Below, piece after piece: positions 6,538 to 12,246 of a DNA stretch of 12,246 nt. The stretch lies in the NCBI GenBank assembly GCA_013214975.1, contig JABSPR010000026.1, positions 1-12,246 on the forward strand. Reading direction: 5' to 3'. Position 1 is the first letter of the stretch. The number at the start of each line of letters is the position of its first letter. The DNA comes from Flavobacteriales bacterium (GTDB taxonomy: Bacteria; Bacteroidota; Bacteroidia; DT-38). The notes beneath the pieces were generated by a model that had not been told where the DNA came from, made no database searches, and saw only the letters and a program-made list of their open reading frames with translations. The position numbers and the translations under genes are program-made.

Positions 6538-7435
6538 GTTTTTCTAGTTGATAGATACCATAAATGATAATGGCGGAAAACAGAATGCTTATAATGGCAT
6601 ACTGACCGAAGTTTACATCTTCACCAATCTTGTCAATTTCGCTTTCTATTATTTTATTCTCTGTTAAGAAGACAAAGAGCACTCCCATGAAGTTGTTTAG
6701 AAAGTGAGCCGCAATAGGAAGCCAAAGTGACTTGCTCCAAAAGAATAGATATCCAAGTAATGCACCTAAGAAGAATCTTGGTAGAAAACTGAAAAACTGA
6801 AAATGCCAGGCACTAAATATAAATGCGGTAAGCCATATAGCCCAGTGTTTGTTTTTGAACCATTTTGAAAATACATTTTGCATACTGCCTCGAAAGAATA
6901 ATTCCTCACCTATTGCTGGTACAAGTGCTATTAAGAAAATGTTTACAAGCAGATCACTAACTCCTTCACCTCCCAATATGGCAATAATCATTTCATTAGC
7001 CGACTTCTCCATGTTTCGGAGCGCTTCCTCAAGTGGAATTAAAATGTCTGGAAGATGCATGCTTTCGTTAATTGCACCAGTCCAATTGATAAAGGGAAGA
7101 AGTATTAAGACTAATAGGACTATCAATGGAAAACTTCCGAGATTGGGTAAGGTGTTTAAACGTAAAAATGTAAGGCGATTGGAAACAGTTAGAAAAGTAA
7201 ATAGCAAAGCCGGTACAATGAACATCCCAAGTTGTTGTGAAAAAATAAAGAAACGCAGACTGCCAATCTGGTTTATATTATTGGAGGCGATTAGCGCTTC
7301 GTTAAATGAGATGCCTTGAAATATGGATATGATCCCTACGGAAACTCCAATGAGTACGATTGCGCAAAATACGGCTAGTAAAATCAAGAGGATAATCTTG
7401 GTTCCATAATCATATTCTTTAAATATTGCTTTCAA
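6518..7435 (-). CDS. CPBP family intramembrane metalloprotease (Abi/CAAX-like)
   Basis: This 305-residue polytopic membrane protein has the three motifs of the CPBP (Abi, PF02517) family, intramembrane glutamate proteases related to Rce1. They are GEELFFRG (Glu177, Glu178, Arg182), FSAWH (Phe207 to His211) and HFLNN (His244, Asn248). I count about seven or eight hydrophobic segments, including 14-40, 62-82, 102-118, 163-176, 200-232, 236-257 and 279-296. The hydrophilic stretch at 120-150 and the charged loop near 259-277 probably face opposite sides. Bacterial members process or regulate peptides or act in immunity and stress, but the target here is unknown. The only start that keeps the first helix is TTG at 7435; no in-frame ATG occurs until residue 71, and the frame closes upstream at 7472-7474. 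The last eight codons and the TGA at 6518-6520 lie within the exbB-operon terminator. Confidence 0.88.
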   Translation of the reverse strand: MKAIFKEYDYGTKIILLILLAVFCAIVLIGVSVGIISIFQGISFNEALIASNNINQIGSLRFFIFSQQLGMFIVPALLFTFLTVSNRLTFLRLNTLPNLGSFPLIVLLVLILLPFINWTGAINESMHLPDILIPLEEALRNMEKSANEMIIAILGGEGVSDLLVNIFLIALVPAIGEELFFRGSMQNVFSKWFKNKHWAIWLTAFIFSAWHFQFFSFLPRFFLGALLGYLFFWSKSLWLPIAAHFLNNFMGVLFVFLTENKIIESEIDKIGEDVNFGQYAIISILFSAIIIYGIYQLEKQKKSAQ

Positions 7436-7456
7436 TGCAGTGTTGCCTATTATGGT

Positions 7457-7464
7457 TAACTTTG
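7457..7464 (+). promoter_or_regulatory. Bacteroidota-type -7 promoter element for dus
   Basis: TAACTTTG is a perfect TAnnTTTG match. The start site would fall near 7470, leaving a leader of about 16 nt before the ATG at 7486. No TTG is found at the right distance for a -33 element. The position inside a longer possible dus reading frame argues against starting translation at 7426. Confidence 0.55.
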
Positions 7465-7479
7465 TACAGTACTACTGTA
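7465..7479. promoter_or_regulatory. Candidate operator dyad at the dus transcription start
   Basis: TACAGT (7465-7470) and ACTGTA (7474-7479) form a perfect inverted repeat around ACT, directly next to the -7 element and over the expected start site. That placement suits a repressor site or a small 5' hairpin. It is short, so chance is a real alternative. Confidence 0.35.
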
Positions 7480-7485
7480 GCGCGA

Positions 7486-8478
7486 ATGGTAAAGATAGGA
7501 AATATTGAGATTGGGGAATTCCCCTTATTGCTTGCTCCAATGGAGGACGTGAGTGATCCCCCATTTAGATCTTTGTGCAAGAAGCATGGAGCAGATTTGA
7601 TGTATACCGAATTTATCTCATCCGAAGGCCTTATTAGAGATGCGCAAAAAAGTGTTCAAAAGCTGGATATTTATGATGAAGAACGTCCAATCGGTATTCA
7701 AATTTTTGGTGGAGAAATAGAATCCATGATTCAAGCTGCGCGAATTGCAGAAGAGGCTGGGCCAGAATTCATAGATATTAATTATGGTTGTCCGGTTAAG
7801 AAAGTAACATGTAAAGGAGCTGGATCTGGGATCTTACAAGATATTCCCAAGATGGTTAAAATGACTGAAGCGATCGTGAAGTCATGTAATTTACCCGTAA
7901 CAGTTAAAACAAGGCTTGGGTGGGACGATAGCACTAAGTATATTGTTGAGGTTGCGGAGCGATTACAAGACATCGGAATCGCTGCTATATCCGTTCATGG
8001 GAGAACAAGAAAGCAGATGTATAAAGGAGATGCGGATTGGTCTTTAATTGGTGATATCAAAAACAACAGCAGGATGCATATTCCTGTTTTCGGTAATGGA
8101 GATGTGAATACTCCAGAAAGAGCGGTTGAGGTAAAAGCTAAATACGGTGTAGATGGTATTATGATAGGTAGAGCTAGTATCGGTTATCCTTGGTTTTTTA
8201 ACGAGGTAAAGCATTTTATGGAAACAGGTAATCATCTTGCGAAGCCAACCTTACAGGATAGAGTGGATGTGTGTAGAGAGCACTTGGAGAAATCGGTTAA
8301 ATGGAAAGGCGAAATAGTAGGAATTGTTGAAATGAGAAGACATTATTCTAATTATTTCAGAGGGATTCCAAACTTCAAGCCGATACGAATGCAGTTGGTA
8401 TCAAACACGAATTACAAAGAGCTATTAGATATTTTGAATGACGTAACTAATCAGTACGAGTTACCTGAAATTGTTTAG
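7486..8478 (+). CDS. dus: tRNA-dihydrouridine synthase (DusB-like)
   Basis: This FMN enzyme reduces a D-loop uridine of tRNA to dihydrouridine using NADPH. Its 330 residues are normal for the family. The N-terminal TIM barrel shows LLLAPMEDVSD (14-24) for FMN binding, INYGCPVKKV (98-107) with the catalytic proton donor Cys102, VKTRLGW (140-146) with Lys141, VHGRT (170-174) with His171, and GNGDV (203-207) and IGRA (227-230) at the flavin phosphate. The C-terminal helical domain has EMRRHYSNYFRG (282-293), typical of the DusB group. I place the start at the ATG at 7486 because the conserved sequence begins at MVKIGN; the 20 extra codons from 7426 would cross the promoter. The gene diverges from the CPBP protease and its last 18 bp overlap the convergent permease gene. 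Confidence 0.95.
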   Translation: MVKIGNIEIGEFPLLLAPMEDVSDPPFRSLCKKHGADLMYTEFISSEGLIRDAQKSVQKLDIYDEERPIGIQIFGGEIESMIQAARIAEEAGPEFIDINYGCPVKKVTCKGAGSGILQDIPKMVKMTEAIVKSCNLPVTVKTRLGWDDSTKYIVEVAERLQDIGIAAISVHGRTRKQMYKGDADWSLIGDIKNNSRMHIPVFGNGDVNTPERAVEVKAKYGVDGIMIGRASIGYPWFFNEVKHFMETGNHLAKPTLQDRVDVCREHLEKSVKWKGEIVGIVEMRRHYSNYFRGIPNFKPIRMQLVSNTNYKELLDILNDVTNQYELPEIV

Positions 8479-9711
8479 CATAGAAAGAGTATTTCCTTTC
8501 TCAATTTTTCGTTGAAACTGGCTCATTGCAAATTTCGTTGCTAAAAATCCTATTCCTACCACGGTAATCATAACAACCAAGAAATCAGTTAATCTGAGCT
8601 CCACTGGAAACTCGGCAAGCAAAAATTCGGTTCCTGTTCCGAGTTGAAGAAGTCCGAATTGTTCTTGCGCAAGTACAATTAATGCTCCTAGTATTAAGCC
8701 AGAAAAAGCACCGATAAACGAGATAAGGAGTCCGTTATACATAAATATTTTCCGAACTACACTTGTGTCTGCCCCCATGCCGAGTAAAACAGCTACGTCA
8801 TTTTCTTTCTCCACCATAAGCATGGTTAACGAACCAACCACATTAAAAATGGCGATTATCAAAATGAATGTGATGATGAAAAAGGCCATAAGCTTTTCGG
8901 TTTTCTGTGTCTTATAAAACAAATCATTCTGTTCATACCTATTTTTAACAGAGAAATCAGACCCTATAATTTCTTTGATATTCTGTTGAATTATATCTCC
9001 ATCCATAGATGGATCTAAACCTAGTTCAACTCCGGTAATTTTGTTTCTCTTATTGAGAAGCTTCTGCGCAAATCGTTTAGAGACTAAGACATATTTCATA
9101 TCTAATTCGGCGCTAATTTGAAATATGCCTATTGGGGTTATTTGCTTTGAAGAAAAGGCATTCATGAGATTTGTGGAAGATGCTTTCCCTGTTTTGGGAA
9201 CATAGATGCGCAGAGGAGTACCATAGTTAGTGATATTAACGCCAAGGTTAAAAGCGATTCCTTGACCAAGAATTGCAAAGTTTTTATTCTTATTCTCAAG
9301 TACAAACTTGCCCTCATACAAATGGGATTCTATATCTGAAATATTCTTGTAATCTTCATCAACACCCTTTAACATAGCCGGAAATTGATTTTTATCATAC
9401 TTAAGGAGTACAAACTCTTCTACAACTTCTGTGTAGTTTAATACACCTTCTAGGTTCTTTATTTTATCAGATGGGAATTCTTTGCTGTTAAAGGATTTGC
9501 CTTCAACAAGGGCGATGGAAATGTCTGGATGGAACGAATTGTACAAAGACTCCATGAATCCTTCCAAACCATTAAAAACGGATAACACGATAATAAGAGA
9601 AAGGGTCCCTACAGAAACTCCGAGTATAGAGATACCGGTTATAATATTTATTACGTTAAAAGATTTTTTGGAGAAAAGATATCGTCGGGCTATAAATAGA
9701 GGAAGATTCAA
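8461..9711 (-). CDS. LolC/LolE-type FtsX-like ABC transporter permease
   Basis: This 416-residue protein has the LolC/E layout: one N-terminal membrane helix (about 20-46), a large periplasmic MacB-like domain (about 50-270), and three helices at about 274-298, 325-347 and 376-394. FIARRYLFSKKSFNVIN at 6-22 matches the LolC/E start, and EKENDVAVLLGMGA (301-314) is the coupling helix that contacts the ATPase. Lol permeases with LolD extract lipoproteins from the inner membrane for outer-membrane sorting; no LolD gene is present here. Many Bacteroidota seem to use a single LolC/E subunit as a homodimer, which is inference for this case. The start is TTG at 9711, 17 nt after rbfA; the frame contains no ATG between the rbfA end and residue 53. 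The stop overlaps the end of dus. A role in another MacB-like export system cannot be excluded. Confidence 0.88.
   Translation of the reverse strand: MNLPLFIARRYLFSKKSFNVINIITGISILGVSVGTLSLIIVLSVFNGLEGFMESLYNSFHPDISIALVEGKSFNSKEFPSDKIKNLEGVLNYTEVVEEFVLLKYDKNQFPAMLKGVDEDYKNISDIESHLYEGKFVLENKNKNFAILGQGIAFNLGVNITNYGTPLRIYVPKTGKASSTNLMNAFSSKQITPIGIFQISAELDMKYVLVSKRFAQKLLNKRNKITGVELGLDPSMDGDIIQQNIKEIIGSDFSVKNRYEQNDLFYKTQKTEKLMAFFIITFILIIAIFNVVGSLTMLMVEKENDVAVLLGMGADTSVVRKIFMYNGLLISFIGAFSGLILGALIVLAQEQFGLLQLGTGTEFLLAEFPVELRLTDFLVVMITVVGIGFLATKFAMSQFQRKIEKGNTLSMLNNFR
8482..8509 (+). terminator. Possible weak terminator of dus, inside the permease gene
   Basis: AGAAAG (8482-8487) can pair with CTTTCT (8496-8501), and CAATTTTT follows. 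The stem is short and AT-rich with an 8-nt loop, so it is a weak candidate. It begins 4 nt after the dus stop and lies in the 3' coding end of the convergent gene. Confidence 0.25.
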
Positions 9712-9712
9712 A

Positions 9713-9726
9713 TCTAATCGGTTAGA
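9713..9726 (-). promoter_or_regulatory. Small hairpin abutting the TTG start of the LolC/E-like gene
   Basis: On the minus strand TCTAA (9726-9722) pairs with TTAGA (9717-9713) around a CCGA loop. It fills most of the 17-nt gap between rbfA and the permease and ends 1 nt before its TTG codon, where a ribosome site would be. It is only 5 bp and AT-rich, so it may have no function. Confidence 0.25.
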
Positions 9727-9728
9727 GT

Positions 9729-10070
9729 TTAATCATCTTTAAGAAGTCTATCAATGTTTGCAGCATATTCGAACGAATCATCTACATAGAAAATTAATTC
9801 TGGTACTCTTCGCATTTGGTTTCTAGTAGCTGTGGCCACAAAGTGTCTAATTTTAGGCTTTAACCCGTTTAGCATTTCTATCGTTTCTTTTGAATCTTGA
9901 TTGCCTAACAAACTCAAATAAATTTTTGCCACAGAAAGGTCAGTACTAATTCGAACATTAGTTACCGTAATAAACCTGCCGCCAAATAGATCTCGACAAT
10001 GTTTATTGAAGATAAGACCAAGTTCTTTGTGTATAAGCCTAGAGACTTTATTTTGCTTTAACGACGCCAT
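9729..10070 (-). CDS. rbfA: 30S ribosome-binding factor A
   Basis: RbfA is a single KH-domain protein that binds the immature 30S subunit, helps 16S rRNA 5'-end maturation, and supports growth in the cold. The 113-residue length fits the family (about 110-130). Visible features are the N-terminal helix with KVSRLIHKELGLIF (8-21), the beta strand ITVTNVRISTDLSVAKIYLSLLG (34-56, with the usual T-D-L-S-x-A-x-I/V-Y pattern), and the C-terminal RRVPELIFYVDDSFEYAANIDRLL block (87-110). The ATG at 10070 is preceded by a perfect -7 promoter element just 4 nt away. The permease gene follows after 17 nt, so the two probably form one operon; rbfA next to a LolC/E permease is an arrangement I associate with flavobacteria. 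Confidence 0.93.
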   Translation of the reverse strand: MASLKQNKVSRLIHKELGLIFNKHCRDLFGGRFITVTNVRISTDLSVAKIYLSLLGNQDSKETIEMLNGLKPKIRHFVATATRNQMRRVPELIFYVDDSFEYAANIDRLLKDD

Positions 10071-10074
10071 GCGG

Positions 10075-10082
10075 CAAAGGTA
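10075..10082 (-). promoter_or_regulatory. Bacteroidota-type -7 promoter element for rbfA
   Basis: The minus-strand sequence TACCTTTG matches TAnnTTTG fully. It ends only 4 nt before the rbfA ATG, which would place the transcript start at or next to the start codon and make the mRNA leaderless. No -33 TTG is seen at the usual spacing. Confidence 0.5.
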
Positions 10083-10122
10083 TTAAATATGCAACAGATT
10101 AATACGTTCAAGATGGACTCAC

Positions 10123-10130
10123 TATATTTG
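10123..10130 (+). promoter_or_regulatory. Bacteroidota-type -7 promoter element for the MsbA-like gene
   Basis: TATATTTG is a perfect TAnnTTTG match, ending 5 nt before the ATG at 10136. The predicted transcription start coincides with the A of the ATG, so the mRNA may be leaderless. No clear -33 element is found near 10100. Confidence 0.5.
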
Positions 10131-10135
10131 CATTG

Positions 10136-11974
10136 ATGAAAAGCTTTTTAAAAGTAATAGCATATCTAAAGCCGTATACCGGATTAGCAGGGTTGAATAT
10201 TCTTTTCAATGTTCTGTTTACGGTATTCTCGTTATTCTCATTGGTTATTCTTATTCCATTCCTTGATACAATTTTTGATACAGGGGCGACGATAGAAAGC
10301 CATTTATCCGCAGTACGTCCAGCTTTTGAGCTGACAAAAGATGCATTACTGGGTAATCTTAATTATTTCATTGGTCAAATAATAGGCGATGTGGATAAAT
10401 CAACACAGTTATTTAGGTTGTGCATTATTATCGTAAGTATTTTTCTTTTGAAGAACATGTGTAGATATTTTGCCATGTTCTTTTTAGCACCTATCCGGAA
10501 CAATGTGATTAGAGATTTAAGGTCGGACATATATAATAAGATATTGATATTGCCTTTATCCTATTATAGTAACGAAAGACAAGGAGACTTGCTTTCGCGT
10601 ATGACGATTGATGTACAAGAAGTAGAACATGGTGTTGTAAGTACCTTGGAAGTTCTTTTTCGAGATGTGCTTACAATCATGGTATCTCTAACCGTTATGA
10701 TAATGTTTAGTGCTGAGCTAACGATGTTCGTTTTTTTTGTGCTTCCAATAAGTGGAGTGCTAATTTCTTTTCTTGCAAAGAGTTTAAGGCGAACAGCCAA
10801 TAAGGGTCAGAAAGAGATGGGAAATCTAATGTCGATTTTTCAAGAATCGGTAGCTGGATTAAGGATTATTAAGGCTTTTGTTGCTGGAGATTTTAGTAGA
10901 GCAAAGTTTGGAAGTTCTAACGACCAGTATGCTCAATTTATGACTAAGGCTTTACGTAAAAAAGATTTCTCTTCTCCACTTACTGAGTTCTTGGGCATAG
11001 GTACTCTATCTGTTGTGCTTTGGTATGGTGGAGGAATTGTTCTTAAAGGTGGAGACGATGTATTAAGAGCGTCGGAATTTATTGCATATATCGCCATATT
11101 CTCACAAATTATTCCTCCTGCGAAAACACTTACAGGGGCTTTCTTTAGGATAGTGAAAGGCATGTCGTCTTTAGATAGGATAAACGAAATTTTGGATATT
11201 GAAATTAAGATTGATGAGAATAAAGAGGGGGTTTCCATCAAAGAGTTTAATTCAAAAATAGAGTACAATAACATCAGCTTTGCTTACGATAAAGAAACCG
11301 TATTGGAAGATGTTAGTTTCGAAATTAGCAAAGGGAAAACGATTGCTTTGGTTGGTCCTTCTGGCGGAGGTAAGTCTACTCTTGCCGATTTATTACCTAG
11401 GTTTCATGATGTTCAAAGTGGGGAGATTAAAGTTGATGGCGTTGCTCTACAAGATTATAGTTTGAAAGATTTACGACGTCTAATTGGAGTGGTAACACAA
11501 GAGTCTATTCTATTCAACGATTCTATTTTTAACAATATCGCCTTTGGAATAAACAACCCGAATAAGGAAAAAGTTATTGAAGCAGCCAAGATTGCCAATG
11601 CACACGATTTCATTATGGAGATGGAAGATGGCTATAATTCCAATATTGGAGATAGAGGTAATAAGTTATCAGGCGGACAAAGACAACGAATGAGTATAGC
11701 CAGAGCGATAATGAAGAATCCTCCGATTCTTGTATTAGATGAGGCTACTTCGGCATTAGATTCCGAATCAGAGAAGTTGGTTCAGGATGCGTTACATAAA
11801 TTGATGAAGAACCGAACATCGTTAGTTATAGCGCATAGGTTATCTACAATTCAGAATGCAGATGAAATACTTGTTATTAAGGATGGCAATGTAGAAGAAA
11901 GAGGTTCTCACGACGATCTCTTGAAAAACGAAGGGCATTATAAGAAAATGTTTGATTTACAAACATTCGAATAA
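10136..11974 (+). CDS. MsbA-like ABC transporter, fused permease and ATPase
   Basis: This 612-residue half-transporter has an N-terminal six-helix exporter domain and a C-terminal ATPase, forming a homodimer in the inner membrane. Numbered from the ATG at 10136, hydrophobic segments occur at about 17-45, 92-120, 174-195, 196-216, 286-306 and 313-332. The ATPase shows GPSGGGKST (Walker A, 407-415), Gln455 (Q-loop in VVTQES), LSGGQRQR (signature, 511-518), ILVLDEA (Walker B, 531-537) and His567 in IAHRLST (H-loop). All catalytic motifs are intact. The family flips lipid A-core or other lipids, or exports drugs and peptides; MsbA is favoured because the sequence resembles Bacteroidota proteins of that label, but substrate cannot be read from motifs. 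A TTG at 10133 could add one Met. The gene diverges from rbfA across 65 bp and seems to be transcribed alone. Confidence 0.9.
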   Translation: MKSFLKVIAYLKPYTGLAGLNILFNVLFTVFSLFSLVILIPFLDTIFDTGATIESHLSAVRPAFELTKDALLGNLNYFIGQIIGDVDKSTQLFRLCIIIVSIFLLKNMCRYFAMFFLAPIRNNVIRDLRSDIYNKILILPLSYYSNERQGDLLSRMTIDVQEVEHGVVSTLEVLFRDVLTIMVSLTVMIMFSAELTMFVFFVLPISGVLISFLAKSLRRTANKGQKEMGNLMSIFQESVAGLRIIKAFVAGDFSRAKFGSSNDQYAQFMTKALRKKDFSSPLTEFLGIGTLSVVLWYGGGIVLKGGDDVLRASEFIAYIAIFSQIIPPAKTLTGAFFRIVKGMSSLDRINEILDIEIKIDENKEGVSIKEFNSKIEYNNISFAYDKETVLEDVSFEISKGKTIALVGPSGGGKSTLADLLPRFHDVQSGEIKVDGVALQDYSLKDLRRLIGVVTQESILFNDSIFNNIAFGINNPNKEKVIEAAKIANAHDFIMEMEDGYNSNIGDRGNKLSGGQRQRMSIARAIMKNPPILVLDEATSALDSESEKLVQDALHKLMKNRTSLVIAHRLSTIQNADEILVIKDGNVEERGSHDDLLKNEGHYKKMFDLQTFE

Positions 11975-12016
11975 TTTAGAATTAACCGATTTCCTGGTGT
12001 ATTATAAGTACACAGT

Positions 12017-12039
12017 CAAATTTAGAATAGTTAAATTTG
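12017..12039. promoter_or_regulatory. Candidate operator dyad overlapping a -7 promoter element
   Basis: CAAATTTA (12017-12024) and TAAATTTG (12032-12039) are a perfect 8-bp inverted repeat around a 7-bp spacer. The right arm is itself a TAnnTTTG -7 element for the downstream gene, so a protein bound here could block the promoter. The left arm reads as the same element on the other strand, pointing back into the MsbA-like gene. Confidence 0.4.
12032..12039 (+). promoter_or_regulatory. Bacteroidota-type -7 promoter element for the Ig-like surface protein gene
   Basis: TAAATTTG matches TAnnTTTG fully, and the start site would fall near 12045, about 11 nt before the ATG at 12056. No -33 element is evident. 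The match is the right arm of the inverted repeat described at 12017-12039. Confidence 0.5.
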
Positions 12040-12055
12040 TTAAAATCAGCGTTTT

Positions 12056-12246
12056 ATGTCAAGCAAGTTATCTCTCTTAGTAGTATTCTTTTTAAATTCT
12101 ATCCTTGTTTTCGGTGAGGTAGAATTTAATTACTTCTCTCCAGTTTCAAATGCAAGTTTTGTTTCAAGTGAGACCTCCATCATTCTTAGAATAAGTGAGC
12201 GATTAGATGTATCCACATTGGATAACAACAGTATCCAGGTAGTTGG
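12056..12246 (+). CDS. Secreted protein with N-terminal Ig-like (SbsA/Big_5-type) domain, cut by window edge
   Basis: Only the first 63 residues are visible. The start is a classical signal peptide: a short basic n-region (MSSK), a hydrophobic core LSLLVVFFLNSILVF and a likely cleavage near Gly20-Glu21. The mature protein begins with FNYFSPVSNASF, then ETSIILRISERLDVSTLDNNSIQV. The pattern 'P-x-x-x-A-x-F-V-S-x-x-T-x-I-x-L-x-x-S-E-x-L-D-x-S-T-L' resembles the first strands of SbsA-type bacterial Ig-like domains (Big_5, PF13205), found in large Bacteroidota surface proteins that often end in a type IX secretion sorting domain. Whether this one does lies beyond the edge. The gene begins 82 nt after the MsbA-like stop and has its own -7 element. 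The signal peptide is clear, the domain assignment moderate. Confidence 0.65.
   Translation, partial: MSSKLSLLVVFFLNSILVFGEVEFNYFSPVSNASFVSSETSIILRISERLDVSTLDNNSIQVV

Noticed and set aside
6849..7319. 156-codon plus-strand reading frame
   Set aside because: It lies entirely opposite the CPBP protease gene, whose three motifs are intact; its composition looks like a reversed membrane protein.
7426..7485. Upstream start for dus adding 20 residues
   Set aside because: The added residues look unlike any Dus protein and would be encoded across the -7 element; MVKIGN at 7486 fits the family.
10564..11274. Minus-strand reading frames opposite the MsbA-like gene
   Set aside because: They have no motif or upstream signal and are explained by the codon pattern of the ABC transporter on the other strand.
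11994..12015. Hairpin GTGTA/TACAC after the MsbA-like gene as a terminator
   Set aside because: The stem is 5 bp with a bulge beyond it and no T-run follows, so I did not call it.
1..12246. CRISPR arrays, insertion sequences, phage or defence islands
   Set aside because: No regularly spaced repeats, transposase or integrase motifs, or terminal inverted repeats were found; the CPBP protease alone is not enough to call an immunity system.

Overview
The window looks like a stretch of core chromosome from a member of the Bacteroidota, probably a flavobacterium-like lineage; I would not go finer. The evidence is AT-rich DNA, the near absence of Shine-Dalgarno sequences before the genes, several matches to the Bacteroidota -7 promoter element TAnnTTTG, and gene families or arrangements typical of that phylum: DUF4254 beside a GT9 glycosyltransferase, ExbB / four-helix membrane protein / ExbD / ExbD, and a LolC/E-type permease beside rbfA. 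I see no insertion sequence, prophage, CRISPR array or sign of recent transfer.

Layout. (1) Bases 1-1498, minus strand: a DUF4254 protein followed with zero gap (TAG|ATG) by a GT9 heptosyltransferase-like enzyme that runs off the left edge. (2) 1565-3753, plus strand: a TatD-family metal-dependent hydrolase and a lysine 2,3-aminomutase-like radical SAM/PLP enzyme. (3) 3925-4012: tRNA-Ser(GGA). (4) 4075-6486, plus strand: an energy-transducing operon of ExbB, a small four-helix membrane protein and two ExbD paralogues, closed by a strong hairpin terminator at 6511-6537. (5) 6518-7435, minus strand: a CPBP (Abi/CAAX-like) membrane protease whose last codons lie inside that terminator. (6) 7486-8478, plus strand: a DusB-type tRNA dihydrouridine synthase. 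(7) 8461-10070, minus strand: rbfA followed by a LolC/E-type permease whose tail overlaps the end of dus by 18 bp. (8) 10136-11974, plus strand: an MsbA-like ABC exporter. (9) 12056 to the right edge: the start of a secreted Ig-like surface protein.

How the genes relate. Much of the region serves the cell envelope: glycan assembly (GT9), lipid or LPS flipping (MsbA-like), lipoprotein release (LolC/E-like), proton-driven energization of outer-membrane transport (ExbB/ExbD) and a secreted adhesin-like protein. The rest is RNA and ribosome work (tRNA-Ser, Dus, RbfA) and small enzymes (TatD, KamA-like). I do not see a clear new defence or mobile system. The more interesting points are the uncharacterised four-helix protein inside the ExbB/ExbD operon, the tightly coupled DUF4254-GT9 pair, an apparently leaderless divergent rbfA/msbA promoter pair, dyads placed on promoters at 7465-7479 and 12017-12039, two TTG-initiated membrane-protein genes, and a terminator that doubles as the coding end of the convergent protease gene.
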